A stretch of DNA of 64,000 nt. Source: Tuwongella immobilis (GTDB lineage: Bacteria; Planctomycetota; Planctomycetia; Gemmatales; Gemmataceae). A model generated the notes under the pieces. That model saw only the letters and a list, made by a program, of their open reading frames with translations, ran no database searches and had not been told where the DNA came from. The stretch spans positions 3,138,920 through 3,202,919 of the forward strand of contig NZ_LR593887.1 in assembly GCF_901538355.1 (NCBI RefSeq), in the 5' to 3' direction. Of this stretch, positions 27,193-34,102 are shown in pieces; position 1 is the stretch's first letter, and each line of letters begins with the position of its first letter. Made by a program: the position numbers and the translations under genes.

Positions 27193-27660
27193 ATGAGTAT
27201 GGGCATTGCTTTACCTTGGAACGAGTTGCCGTTATCACTCATCGAGGCAAATCAATTAACGGGTCGAATTCATGAACGCGGCGGAGAAAAAGAAATCCGG
27301 TTTCTCGTGCGCCACTATCCCCGCATCCTCCCCATTTGGTTGGATGGCCAAATTCAATTGGCCCGCTGGGGCAGCACACGCCGCGATAGCCGACAGTTAC
27401 CCCCCACTGCATGGACCTGGCAAGAAAGCATCGATTCCGGAAAATGGTCCGGATTCAACGCTCAACTAGTCGATATTCCCGCGAATTTTGGTTTCGATAA
27501 AGGGGTGTGGTTCCGCATCCGCCAAGGAATTCGCGGCTTATACGTGCGTGATGAATTCAACCAGGGAACTGTCTACATGATCTGCGAACCCGCAAGTCGA
27601 TACTACCGCATCATGACCCGCAGCGACCGCATGCCCACCCTAATCGACGAAATCATCTGA
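27193..27660 (+). CDS. conserved-looking protein downstream of the Y-family polymerase
   Basis: 155 residues with many tryptophans and arginines (LPIWLDGQIQLARWGS, TAWTWQESIDSGKW) and no cysteine except one near the end. It has no signal peptide or membrane segment. The gene follows the polymerase by 30 bases on the same strand, so a role in the same damage response is likely but unproved. I considered an SOS-associated peptidase (SRAP) because of the WG motif, but the catalytic N-terminal cysteine is missing. Family not recognised. Confidence 0.72.
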   Translation: MSMGIALPWNELPLSLIEANQLTGRIHERGGEKEIRFLVRHYPRILPIWLDGQIQLARWGSTRRDSRQLPPTAWTWQESIDSGKWSGFNAQLVDIPANFGFDKGVWFRIRQGIRGLYVRDEFNQGTVYMICEPASRYYRIMTRSDRMPTLIDEII

Positions 27661-27716
27661 GCTAAAGATTGGAATCGGAGATCAAAAGGCGAAATCAGAT
27701 AAGGCCCAATCAAAAA

Positions 27717-27744
27717 GAGCGGAGGGACAGGGATTCGACACCTA
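27717..27744 (-). other. tRNA 3'-end fragment, likely prophage attachment site
   Basis: Read on the minus strand, 27739-27720 gives T-loop GTCGAAT, T-stem 3' strand CCCTG, acceptor 3' strand TCCCTCC and a G discriminator. The T-stem 5' side matches only three of five positions and there is no anticodon or D arm to the right, so this is a 3' fragment, not a tRNA. Such fragments mark the far end of elements integrated into a tRNA gene. The acceptor strand and G73 suit tRNA-Ser. Host genes lie to the left and phage genes to the right, which is the expected polarity. Confidence 0.65.
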
Positions 27745-27778
27745 TTAAAAAATGCCTTGAATTCGTAGAATTCTTGGA

Positions 27779-27826
27779 AGCCTGACGTAAAAACCGACGT
27801 ATCCACAGCGGCGATTACGTCAGGCT
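27779..27826. repeat. perfect 12-bp inverted repeat beside the attachment fragment
   Basis: AGCCTGACGTAA (27779-27790) and TTACGTCAGGCT (27815-27826) are perfect inverted copies, 24 bases apart. The plus strand continues GTTTCGTTTC. It lies between the tRNA fragment and the end of the AP2-like gene and may be that gene's terminator or a recombinase arm site. Confidence 0.7.
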
Positions 27827-27839
27827 GTTTCGTTTCTGA

Positions 27840-28169
27840 TCAACTTCGACCCGCTGGGTTTGCAGGTTGGTCGAGCGTCGGCTGAAGCATTTCAATTCGG
27901 CGATCGATCGCCGCCGCCGCCAATTCTCGGGTCGAATATCGACCGAGGCACAGTCGGCCCAAGTTCGTCGAGATCCGGGCCCGGAACTTTCGGCGGTGTT
28001 TATCCCAGGTGACCGAGCCGCGCCCATGAACGATTGGCGGCCCGCTTGCCGGCGCGGGATAGCTAACCGCCTCGGTGACCGTTGCATCCAACGGATGAAA
28101 GAGTTGCTCCCGCCGGCTGGCCCGCTCTGCCATGACTTGGATCTTCGCGTCGGTGCCCGGCAGCGCCAT
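27840..28169 (-). CDS. small AP2-domain-like DNA-binding protein
   Basis: 109 residues from ATG 28169, with GGAG six bases upstream; the frame stays open to 28340, but the extra part is low-complexity Arg/Gly/Ala. The C-terminal half reads GSVTWDKHRRKFRARI, then GRLCLGRYSTRELAAAAIDR, which fits the AP2/ERF three-strand plus helix DNA-binding fold. In phages this fold occurs in homing endonucleases and small DNA-binding proteins; no HNH nuclease domain is present here. It is the phage gene closest to the attachment fragment, so a role in excision or regulation is possible. Moderately sure it is real. Confidence 0.6.
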   Translation of the reverse strand: MALPGTDAKIQVMAERASRREQLFHPLDATVTEAVSYPAPASGPPIVHGRGSVTWDKHRRKFRARISTNLGRLCLGRYSTRELAAAAIDRRIEMLQPTLDQPANPAGRS

Positions 28170-28452
28170 CGTCGGCTCCGCTGCCAGCCGGCCCCGCCGC
28201 ACCCCATTCAATCGCCGCCGCCGTCCACCTCGAGCGGCCGCACCCCGCCCAGAAACAACAGCCGAGGCAGACCCCGCAATCGAGCGAGTCTCGATCGATC
28301 GACAACCAGGCTGGCGTCCCATTGAAGATGCCCCACCCACTGCGGCTGATCACCATCAGCCATGCGACAAGAACCGATCCCGTTCTGTCGGCAAAATCGC
28401 TCAGAGGATTGTCAACTTCACAAGTAATATTGTCTAAAATATGCCTGGGTGA

Positions 28453-29331
28453 CTATTTATGAAACTTCGAAGATTTGATGGCGGTTTCGACCCCTAACAA
28501 AAATCGAAGTGCAAGATCAAGGTATTCTCTTGCTTCAAGAGGCGAGACAGATTGTGCTGAGGAATGAACCGCTTGGTTCCGAAGTTTTCGGAGCCCATTA
28601 TACGCATCGTTTAATGATTGGGGTAAAAGACTACTAAGATCCTGGCTTCCAATGCTGGGTTCGTGTTTCATTGCTCGCTGCAACCCTTCAAGTGATCTTT
28701 CGATTCTAGTCCAAATGTATTGCACAGCTACAGATGGAGATTTATCAATTAGCAGGTGTAAATCTTTATCCATGGAAAGTTGAATGAGTAGTGATGGCTC
28801 AGAGGTGGTTAGGAAGGAGTTAGGGTAATAATCAGATCCCGAACAATATGCAGGAGCTGTGGTCGTTGGTGGAAGTGTTGTGGTCGTTGTTGGAGGAGCC
28901 GAAGTAGTGGGAGGAATCGAAAAAAATTGCTGATCTAAGGCAGTTGGTCCAGGGATTCTAGCTGCATCAAGTTCTTTGTCGATAGATTTCAACTGCTCTG
29001 AGAATTCACCTTTGATGCCACCTGGTCCTTCAAATTTGATAAGTCTATTGATTAGCGTGTCTATTTGTTGTCGGGATTTCCAAAAGATCACCCCGACCAC
29101 GAGCGGCCACGAGCCATACTCTACTAATTTGACAATAAGATATATCAGATTCCAATTTTGCGGAGAGCTGTGTTGTTCCAGAGAATCTGATGTTTTCTCA
29201 GGTTTTGATTCTTCTAGAACTTCACCGGCAAAAGCCTCGTTGTTAAGGAGGCCGATACTGTCGACTGTCAAGAAAAAGATTGCACAGATCGATAGTACTG
29301 ATGGTCTTATAGAAGTGATGGTGTTTTTCAT
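28453..29331 (-). CDS. membrane-anchored HEPN-like protein (phage cargo gene)
   Basis: 292 residues from ATG 29331 (AAGG upstream), in clearly AT-richer DNA than the phage late genes. It has a signal-like N-terminus (VLSICAIFFLTVDSIGLL), a membrane segment near residues 65-85 (LVEYGSWPLVVGVIFW), a charged linker, a Pro/Thr-rich stretch (APPTTTTTLPPTTTAPA) and a helical C-terminal domain. That domain contains LRKLRNQAVHSS, an RX4H motif with Asn after Arg, as in HEPN ribonuclease and DUF4145-like domains. It lies beyond the late-operon terminator, so it is expressed on its own. A defence or exclusion role is possible; function unproved. Confidence 0.75.
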   Translation of the reverse strand: MKNTITSIRPSVLSICAIFFLTVDSIGLLNNEAFAGEVLEESKPEKTSDSLEQHSSPQNWNLIYLIVKLVEYGSWPLVVGVIFWKSRQQIDTLINRLIKFEGPGGIKGEFSEQLKSIDKELDAARIPGPTALDQQFFSIPPTTSAPPTTTTTLPPTTTAPAYCSGSDYYPNSFLTTSEPSLLIQLSMDKDLHLLIDKSPSVAVQYIWTRIERSLEGLQRAMKHEPSIGSQDLSSLLPQSLNDAYNGLRKLRNQAVHSSAQSVSPLEAREYLDLALRFLLGVETAIKSSKFHK

Positions 29332-29423
29332 CAAGTTTACCTTCAAGATTTGCTAGTGAATTTGATGTTATGCTAGTTATCCTGCTATTTTACATCGTCG
29401 GTCAGATACATAGAGAAACTTGA

Positions 29424-29468
29424 ACGAAAAGACCCCTCACCTTTGCTGGTTTGCAAAAGTGAGGGGTC
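29424..29468 (-). terminator. rho-independent terminator of the phage late operon
   Basis: On the minus strand the arms GACCCCTCAC (from 29468) and GTGAGGGGTC (to 29431) pair over ten positions, extended inward by TTTGC/GCAAA-type pairing, and are followed by TTTTCGTT. It lies just past the stop of the gene ending at 29515 and closes the long leftward late operon. Confidence 0.88.
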
Positions 29469-29514
29469 CAGCCTGGGGAGATGCACGTCGCAATTGCAAC
29501 GATCCGATCGATCA

Positions 29515-30522
29515 TCATCCCCGGTTCTTTTCGAGCAGGCGCATCAGCTCGGCGAGTTGGTCGGGGGTGAGGCTTGGGGTTGGTTGGGGGCGCAGGCGAG
29601 CCAGGAGGCTGCCGCCGGCGGCGAGGAGCGGGCCTTTGAAGATCAGGGCCACGATGATGCCGACGAGGCCCAGAGTCGTCGGCGTAAAGCCCGAGAGGGC
29701 ATCGCTCAACGGATTCGAGGATGACTTCCGAAGGTCGGGATCCTTCGCCGGGTCGTAATTCGGATCGCTTTTGCGGATGGCGCTGGCGAGCGAATCCGGC
29801 CCATCGTAATCGTCCTGGCGATGCAAGACCTTACCATTCGGCGCCTGCAGGTAGATCGTCGGCTTGCCGCTCGTCACAAACCCCGCATCGTTCACCGCCC
29901 AATCAGCCGGCGAATAGGTCTTGATCACCAGTTGGTCACGATATCCGCTCAGCTTCGGCGACGACTTCAAATCCTCGACCACCGCTTTGCGCTGCTCCGG
30001 CGTCCCGATCACCGTCAGGCGTCGGAGGTGCGAGTCATCCACCAGGTCATCGCCAGCCGCTTGGAAGGCTTCGGCCTGGCTGACTTCTCGACCGTTCAAC
30101 GAATAGCGCTCCCGGTGGCCGAGTTTGTCCAGGTCGATCCCATAGTTGCCGGCTGGTGGGCGAGTGGCCTCCTCGGCTGACTCGGGGCGAGGTGGGCCGG
30201 ATTCTACGAGCATCGACTTGGCCGCCGAGGGCTTCGAAACCACCTGGCTCGGGTTGCGAGCGGCGTCACCCCATCGACCATTCTGATACCAGCGGACGAC
30301 ATCGGCGGTGGCATCGTAACCAAGGACTCGGGTCGAGCCACGAAACAGGTGGACCTTCTCGGGATCCTCTTCGGTGACGATCGACCACGGTGCGGAGCGG
30401 TCGGTCGGCGCTGGCGATGGTTGGATCAGCGCCGGAGCAGCGAGGAAAGGGCGCGAGCATTGCCCATTGATGCACTGCGCGGGAGACATGGTCATTGCGA
30501 TGATTGTCAGTGTGGAAAGCAT
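29515..30522 (-). CDS. exported protein with C-terminal membrane anchor, last gene of the late operon
   Basis: 335 residues from ATG 30522, with AGAGGG seven bases upstream. A signal-like N-terminus (LSTLTIIAMTMSPAQC) is followed by a domain with VHLFRGSTRVLGYD and VRWYQNGRWG. A central part (DYDGPDSLASAIRKSDP) looks thioredoxin- or Rossmann-like but has no motif I can name. A C-terminal membrane helix follows (TTLGLVGIIVALIFKGPLLA, about residues 290-310). It sits directly downstream of the cysteine-peptidase-like gene and 47 bases before the operon terminator, the place where many siphophages carry lysis genes. Function unknown. Confidence 0.72.
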   Translation of the reverse strand: MLSTLTIIAMTMSPAQCINGQCSRPFLAAPALIQPSPAPTDRSAPWSIVTEEDPEKVHLFRGSTRVLGYDATADVVRWYQNGRWGDAARNPSQVVSKPSAAKSMLVESGPPRPESAEEATRPPAGNYGIDLDKLGHRERYSLNGREVSQAEAFQAAGDDLVDDSHLRRLTVIGTPEQRKAVVEDLKSSPKLSGYRDQLVIKTYSPADWAVNDAGFVTSGKPTIYLQAPNGKVLHRQDDYDGPDSLASAIRKSDPNYDPAKDPDLRKSSSNPLSDALSGFTPTTLGLVGIIVALIFKGPLLAAGGSLLARLRPQPTPSLTPDQLAELMRLLEKNRG

Positions 30523-30596
30523 CGATTGCCCTCTGGATGCGATCCGCACGAGTCTCGACCCATGCGGAGCCGTTTTTGAAGTTGCGACACGCGGAT

Positions 30597-31223
30597 TCAG
30601 TTGGTCGGTGGCGGGGGCGGCGGTGGTGTCAGCCAAACATGGACCCAACCTTGCCCAGTGGCGTGCTTGATGCGGCTCACGGCCTCATCGGGGCTCATCC
30701 ACTCGTAATTGCCGGGGAAGTTGTTGTCGAGGATGGCGGCGGATTTACTGCCGAATTTCGGGCAGCAAACCATGTGGTAGATCGTCCCACCGTATCGAGG
30801 CGAGCGACCATAGGTGACCGACGCCATTCGGCCAGTCTTATCTGCCAAGGCCAAAATCGGGGCCGGATCTTTGCCTTCGTATTGGACATAACGAGGCGGT
30901 TCCAACCCCTTGAGTTTGGCATAGGCGGCGATTTGCTCGTCGACTTTGCCCGGATACGAGCCACCAGGCCATTGAGCGGACCAGTCTCGGAACCCTCGCC
31001 AATCCTCCATGCCAGCCCAGCGGGCGGCCATTTCGAGCGAGCTATTGACGCACATCCCGGCCCCATCGACTCGACTGCCGATGTTGCGAATGTGCTCCGA
31101 GACGGGCAGATCGACCGTCAGGGACTCTCCCTGGAAGGTCGGCCCGCCCACCGTGGATGGGCCTGCCAGCGCGATGCCTGCAAGCACAATCGTGCTGAAC
31201 GCAAAGATCCATTTGAGACGCAT
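30597..31223 (-). CDS. exported papain/C39-like cysteine peptidase
   Basis: 208 residues from ATG 31223 with GGGAG eight bases upstream. A signal peptide (LKWIFAFSTIVLAGIALA) directs export. The mature part shows GMCVNSSLEMAARW (candidate nucleophile Cys near residue 58 of the full protein, at the start of a helix), then TIYHMVCCPKF (His near residue 150) and ILDNNFPGNYEWM (Asp/Asn), in the order of papain-like or C39-like peptidases. The C-terminus is a poly-proline tail. By position at the end of the late operon it could be the cell-wall lytic enzyme or a virion-processing protease. No cell-wall-binding domain is visible. Confidence 0.7.
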   Translation of the reverse strand: MRLKWIFAFSTIVLAGIALAGPSTVGGPTFQGESLTVDLPVSEHIRNIGSRVDGAGMCVNSSLEMAARWAGMEDWRGFRDWSAQWPGGSYPGKVDEQIAAYAKLKGLEPPRYVQYEGKDPAPILALADKTGRMASVTYGRSPRYGGTIYHMVCCPKFGSKSAAILDNNFPGNYEWMSPDEAVSRIKHATGQGWVHVWLTPPPPPPPTN

Positions 31224-31275
31224 GGGACGGGCTCCCAAAAAAATGGTGGGTGGAGCAAAGCGAAAACCGCAGGGA

Positions 31276-31437
31276 TCACTCCCCGGTCGGCGCGCACGGA
31301 CACGATTTGGCCTCGCTCACCGTCGAGACCGGTACGCTGGTGGGAGTCAGCGAGACATGAATGCCAAGGGACGCCAGCACCGCGGCGATGGCCGCCCAAG
31401 CCAGATCCGTCAAACGCTTGCGGTCGAAATTGAACAT
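31276..31437 (-). CDS. 53-residue membrane protein, holin-like candidate
   Basis: A short frame from ATG 31437 to TGA 31276, with GAGG six bases upstream. The product is MFNFDRKRLTDLAWAA... with one hydrophobic helix (about residues 11-30) and a C-terminal part carrying two cysteines (SCPCAPTGE). The basic N-terminus and single helix suit a holin or pinholin, and the gene directly precedes the exported peptidase-like gene. This placement is the main reason for the suggestion. The start region contains a 9-base inverted repeat (31443-31488). Confidence 0.65.
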   Translation of the reverse strand: MFNFDRKRLTDLAWAAIAAVLASLGIHVSLTPTSVPVSTVSEAKSCPCAPTGE

Positions 31438-31442
31438 GCAAA

Positions 31443-31488
31443 CCTCGTGAATGGAGAAATCGTCTCGAAATTCGAGGACTTCACGAGG
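31443..31488. repeat. nested inverted repeats upstream of the 53-residue membrane protein
   Basis: CCTCGTGAA (31443-31451) and TTCACGAGG (31480-31488) are perfect inverted copies; inside them CTCGAA-A-TTCGAG forms a second palindrome. The outer arm covers the ribosome site of the gene starting at 31437, so folding of the message could block its translation. Confidence 0.55.
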
Positions 31489-31610
31489 ATCGCATGGGGA
31501 CCAAGGGAGGGGGGATCATGAGCGAGAATCTTCAGTCAACGATGAATAACAGATGGTTGTGTGTTCGCGCATCAATTAAGGGAATTCAGCCCTTCAGAAA
31601 CCAAAGTGAC

Positions 31611-32546
31611 TTAGGGCAAACTGACAGGTTCTCCGCCAGCTCGAGTTGAAAGAGCGGGAAGGAGGTCATTCACGGAGTAATTGAGATATCGACAAGAGCC
31701 GTCTGCAAAAAGAAAATTTGCCCCACCCGAATGAAGACTCCAAAGGTGATATCGATCACATTCATTCGCCGGTCGTCCTGGACCAAACGCATTGGGAATT
31801 CCTCCAACACAAGAATCACCAGGCGGTACTGCGACCGGAGAAACGGTATGGATGAGTTCATCAGGTCCAAATCGGAACCCGTTACCTGGTTCGGGGGATA
31901 ACCAGGTATACCAAATCCCAGCTTGAAGGGTGTCAGGTGGTGGTCGTTCTCCACAAATCAACGTATTTGTCGTTCCATCCAGAATATCACTCATGCGGAT
32001 TTTGCTCGAGAGTCCTAAAACACCTTCAAAGCCTCTACCCCCTCGCAATCCAATGTAATCCGTGAACGCTGCTCTGATGCCCACAGGATTGGTGAGGGAT
32101 GAAAACAATCGACCATCCGCGGGACAAACATACGGTTTGATGACAAGTGAAAGACCTTGATGCGGAGGGGAGACGAATGGATCAACGGGTTCCATTTTTA
32201 ATGCGTCAATGGCTTGCATTCCTTCAGTAGGATACCCCAACTCAGGGAGAATCAGGACTCGCCAACTTAGCGGAGAATGAACATTCAGATCGATAGTCCC
32301 CGCAGGAGGTCCCTGAGGAAAGAAGCCTCGGCGATCATGAAATGCATGAATCGCTAAGCCGATCTGTTTGAGATTATTTTGACAAGCAAGTTTGGTAGAT
32401 GAGGAACGAATTGCCTGGATGCCTGGTAAACTCAGGCCAATTAAAATCCCAAGAATTCCAATAACAACAAGTAATTCGATTAGCGTCATCCCAAGACGAG
32501 AAGGCAATGGTCGCATTGGAACAACATTTTCGATTTTTGCAACCAT
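31611..32546 (-). CDS. DUF1559 pilin-like protein
   Basis: 311 residues from ATG 32546, preceded by AAAGGAG. The N-terminus carries a type IV pilin-like methylation and helix signal (GMTLIELLVVIGILGILIGL), then the DUF1559 hallmark CQNNLKQIGLAIHAFHDRRG and the family ending LFADGSCRYLNYSVNDLLP. DUF1559 proteins are a large expanded family of planctomycetes and are normally chromosomal; one lying among phage tail and lysis genes is odd. It is the second gene of a two-gene cargo operon behind its own promoter (33794-33822). The exact role of the family is unknown; a pseudopilin-like surface or secretion role is likely. Confidence 0.9.
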   Translation of the reverse strand: MVAKIENVVPMRPLPSRLGMTLIELLVVIGILGILIGLSLPGIQAIRSSSTKLACQNNLKQIGLAIHAFHDRRGFFPQGPPAGTIDLNVHSPLSWRVLILPELGYPTEGMQAIDALKMEPVDPFVSPPHQGLSLVIKPYVCPADGRLFSSLTNPVGIRAAFTDYIGLRGGRGFEGVLGLSSKIRMSDILDGTTNTLICGERPPPDTLQAGIWYTWLSPEPGNGFRFGPDELIHTVSPVAVPPGDSCVGGIPNAFGPGRPANECDRYHLWSLHSGGANFLFADGSCRYLNYSVNDLLPALSTRAGGEPVSLP

Positions 32547-32556
32547 AACGACTCCT

Positions 32557-33660
32557 TTAAGACTTCGCCTTCTTTGATCTCTGGACGGCAAAGAGTACCA
32601 TCCCGAGAATTAAAACGAGAAACGAAAAAATGAAGATGATTGGCGCAGTGAGGTCGAAGGCTTCTGAAGTCGAAGCAAATTTAGTGGAATTCAACATCGA
32701 CTGATCAGATTCAACTGGTTCACTTTGTGAAAGAGTTAGTCGCTGACCTTGTTTGTTTTTTGCGACAAGTGTTGGCTCCCCTGAATTATTTGTCCGAAAG
32801 AGATCATTGCGAACCAGATCCGTGACAAGAATACCAGGAGGAAAACGAAATTCAAAACTTTGCGATTTCAATGGTTGATTGATTTTTATGTCACTAAAAG
32901 TGACTTTGCATGTCGAATTGTTCTTCGAGTTTGAAATCTCGACACGTTTCGGGAAATACCGATTGTTCGACTGGGTAAATTCTAAGACTGTAGAGGTTGC
33001 ATCAACAGACTGATCGACAAGTCGAACTTGACGGATAAGATAGTCGTTTGATGTGTCGAAGGAAATCGTTAATCTTGCACGAGTGTGCTCCAGCTCAACG
33101 ATTTTAACTCGGTGGCCATTTATTAGATCATCCCGAACCGAATTTATTGATGTGTCTTTATGCGAGAATATATCATTGAGTGGAGATCGGAATCGGGTTG
33201 GACCGTACAACGTTATCAGTGAGTATGCCCAGGGATCACAATCGATAGGCATATCACTATTTGAGATCAGTCCCTCAGTTTCGATGGCTCGTTTCGAGTC
33301 GGATGTCAGCCGCCGAATTAAGTTGTCACGGACGAGGATTGTATTTGAAGTAGTCCCGATTCGGTGTTTAATGAGTGTGCGGTTGGAGGCAGTGTCAGAT
33401 ATGACAAGCGCCTCTTCATTAAAGATATTTTGCTGAGCAGGGGAGTATTCGATATTTATTTTGCATTGGAGTGTAACAATACCTGATACAGCATTTTGGT
33501 GATTTGATCGAATTTGCTCAAATGATTCTGAGGCAGGTGCCAGACTAAACAATGACAGGAAAATAAACACAGATACAACCCCTATGTTAGTCAGACTTGC
33601 GAATCCAGTCTCCCGGACACACAAAACCCTTCCCTTGTCCGTGAAGATGGGCACCTGCAT
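32557..33660 (-). CDS. exported protein with C-terminal membrane anchor, cargo operon
   Basis: 367 residues. After a basic leader comes a hydrophobic stretch (IGVVSVFIFLSLFSLAPASE), then a mainly beta domain (about 50-270) that recalls LolA/LppX-like or planctomycete outer-membrane sorting proteins: TLQCKINIEYS, VKIVELEHTRARLTISF. A final membrane helix (IIFIFSFLVLILGMVLFAVQ) precedes a basic end. DNA is AT-richer than the surrounding tail genes. It lies 10 bases before the DUF1559 gene and both are served by the promoter at 33794-33822. Function not known. Confidence 0.78.
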   Translation of the reverse strand: MQVPIFTDKGRVLCVRETGFASLTNIGVVSVFIFLSLFSLAPASESFEQIRSNHQNAVSGIVTLQCKINIEYSPAQQNIFNEEALVISDTASNRTLIKHRIGTTSNTILVRDNLIRRLTSDSKRAIETEGLISNSDMPIDCDPWAYSLITLYGPTRFRSPLNDIFSHKDTSINSVRDDLINGHRVKIVELEHTRARLTISFDTSNDYLIRQVRLVDQSVDATSTVLEFTQSNNRYFPKRVEISNSKNNSTCKVTFSDIKINQPLKSQSFEFRFPPGILVTDLVRNDLFRTNNSGEPTLVAKNKQGQRLTLSQSEPVESDQSMLNSTKFASTSEAFDLTAPIIFIFSFLVLILGMVLFAVQRSKKAKS

Positions 33661-33793
33661 TCATGTGGCCACCATCAAAAAATCTCCACCGAGACCATTC
33701 CTGGTTAGTAATTGAACAGACGGTTGATAGATGTTCACGATTTTGGAACTGACAAGAACCCACCTGCTTGAACGAAAGCTGATAGGTTGGAAG

Positions 33794-33822
33794 AATTTAT
33801 TCTTAGTGAACCATGCTGTCAA
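33794..33822 (-). promoter_or_regulatory. sigma-70 promoter of the DUF1559 cargo operon
   Basis: On the minus strand TTGACA (33822-33817) and TAAATT (33799-33794) are exactly 17 bases apart, the best housekeeping-type promoter in the phage region. Transcription would start near 33787, leaving a leader of about 130 bases before ATG 33660. It lets the two cargo genes be expressed in the prophage state. Confidence 0.7.
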
Positions 33823-33853
33823 GGATATTTTGACGACTACTGCACAATTCGAG

Positions 33854-34102
33854 TTAAGTTGGACGAAACTCGCATCCCACACAGCAGGCGCGGCCTGGTT
33901 CTGGTTGCGTGATTCGGCAGGTGCCGTGGATCTCGCAGGCGTAGAGCCAGCGGCCATGGCATTGGCAAGGGGTGCCGGCGGCATCGGTGCGGGCGAGGGG
34001 TAGGGCGGAGCGGTGGTCGCAGTCGAGGGCGGCCTCGGGGGGAGTGGAGGCCGGTCGGGGTGGCTCGGGACGTCGGTCGTGTTTGTGACGCAGGGGAGTC
34101 AT
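33854..34102 (-). CDS. small Cys/His-rich phage protein
   Basis: 82 residues from the ATG overlapping the upstream stop (ATGA at 34099-34102). It carries many cysteines and histidines: CDHR, PCQCHGRWLYACEIHGTC, and ACCVGCEF near the end, suggesting one or two bound zinc ions. The N-terminal third is basic and Pro-rich. It is the last gene of the tail block before the cargo operon. Overlapping frames in the same stretch lack any such pattern, so this frame is the likely one. Function unknown. Confidence 0.65.
   Translation of the reverse strand: MTPLRHKHDRRPEPPRPASTPPEAALDCDHRSALPLARTDAAGTPCQCHGRWLYACEIHGTCRITQPEPGRACCVGCEFRPT

Noticed and set aside
27193-27660. SRAP (SOS-associated peptidase) assignment for the polymerase partner
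   Set aside because: The catalytic cysteine after the initiator Met and the usual Glu/His are absent.
27717-27790. Complete tRNA gene
   Set aside because: No anticodon or D arm and a poor T-stem 5' side; only the 3' end is tRNA-like.
31518-31652. Short plus-strand frame with GGGAGGGGGG before its ATG
   Set aside because: Only about 44 codons, overlaps the end of the DUF1559 gene on the other strand, no protein-like pattern.
33661-33984. 107-codon minus-strand frame
   Set aside because: Overlaps the Cys-rich gene and covers the cargo promoter; the overlapping Cys/His pattern supports the other frame.
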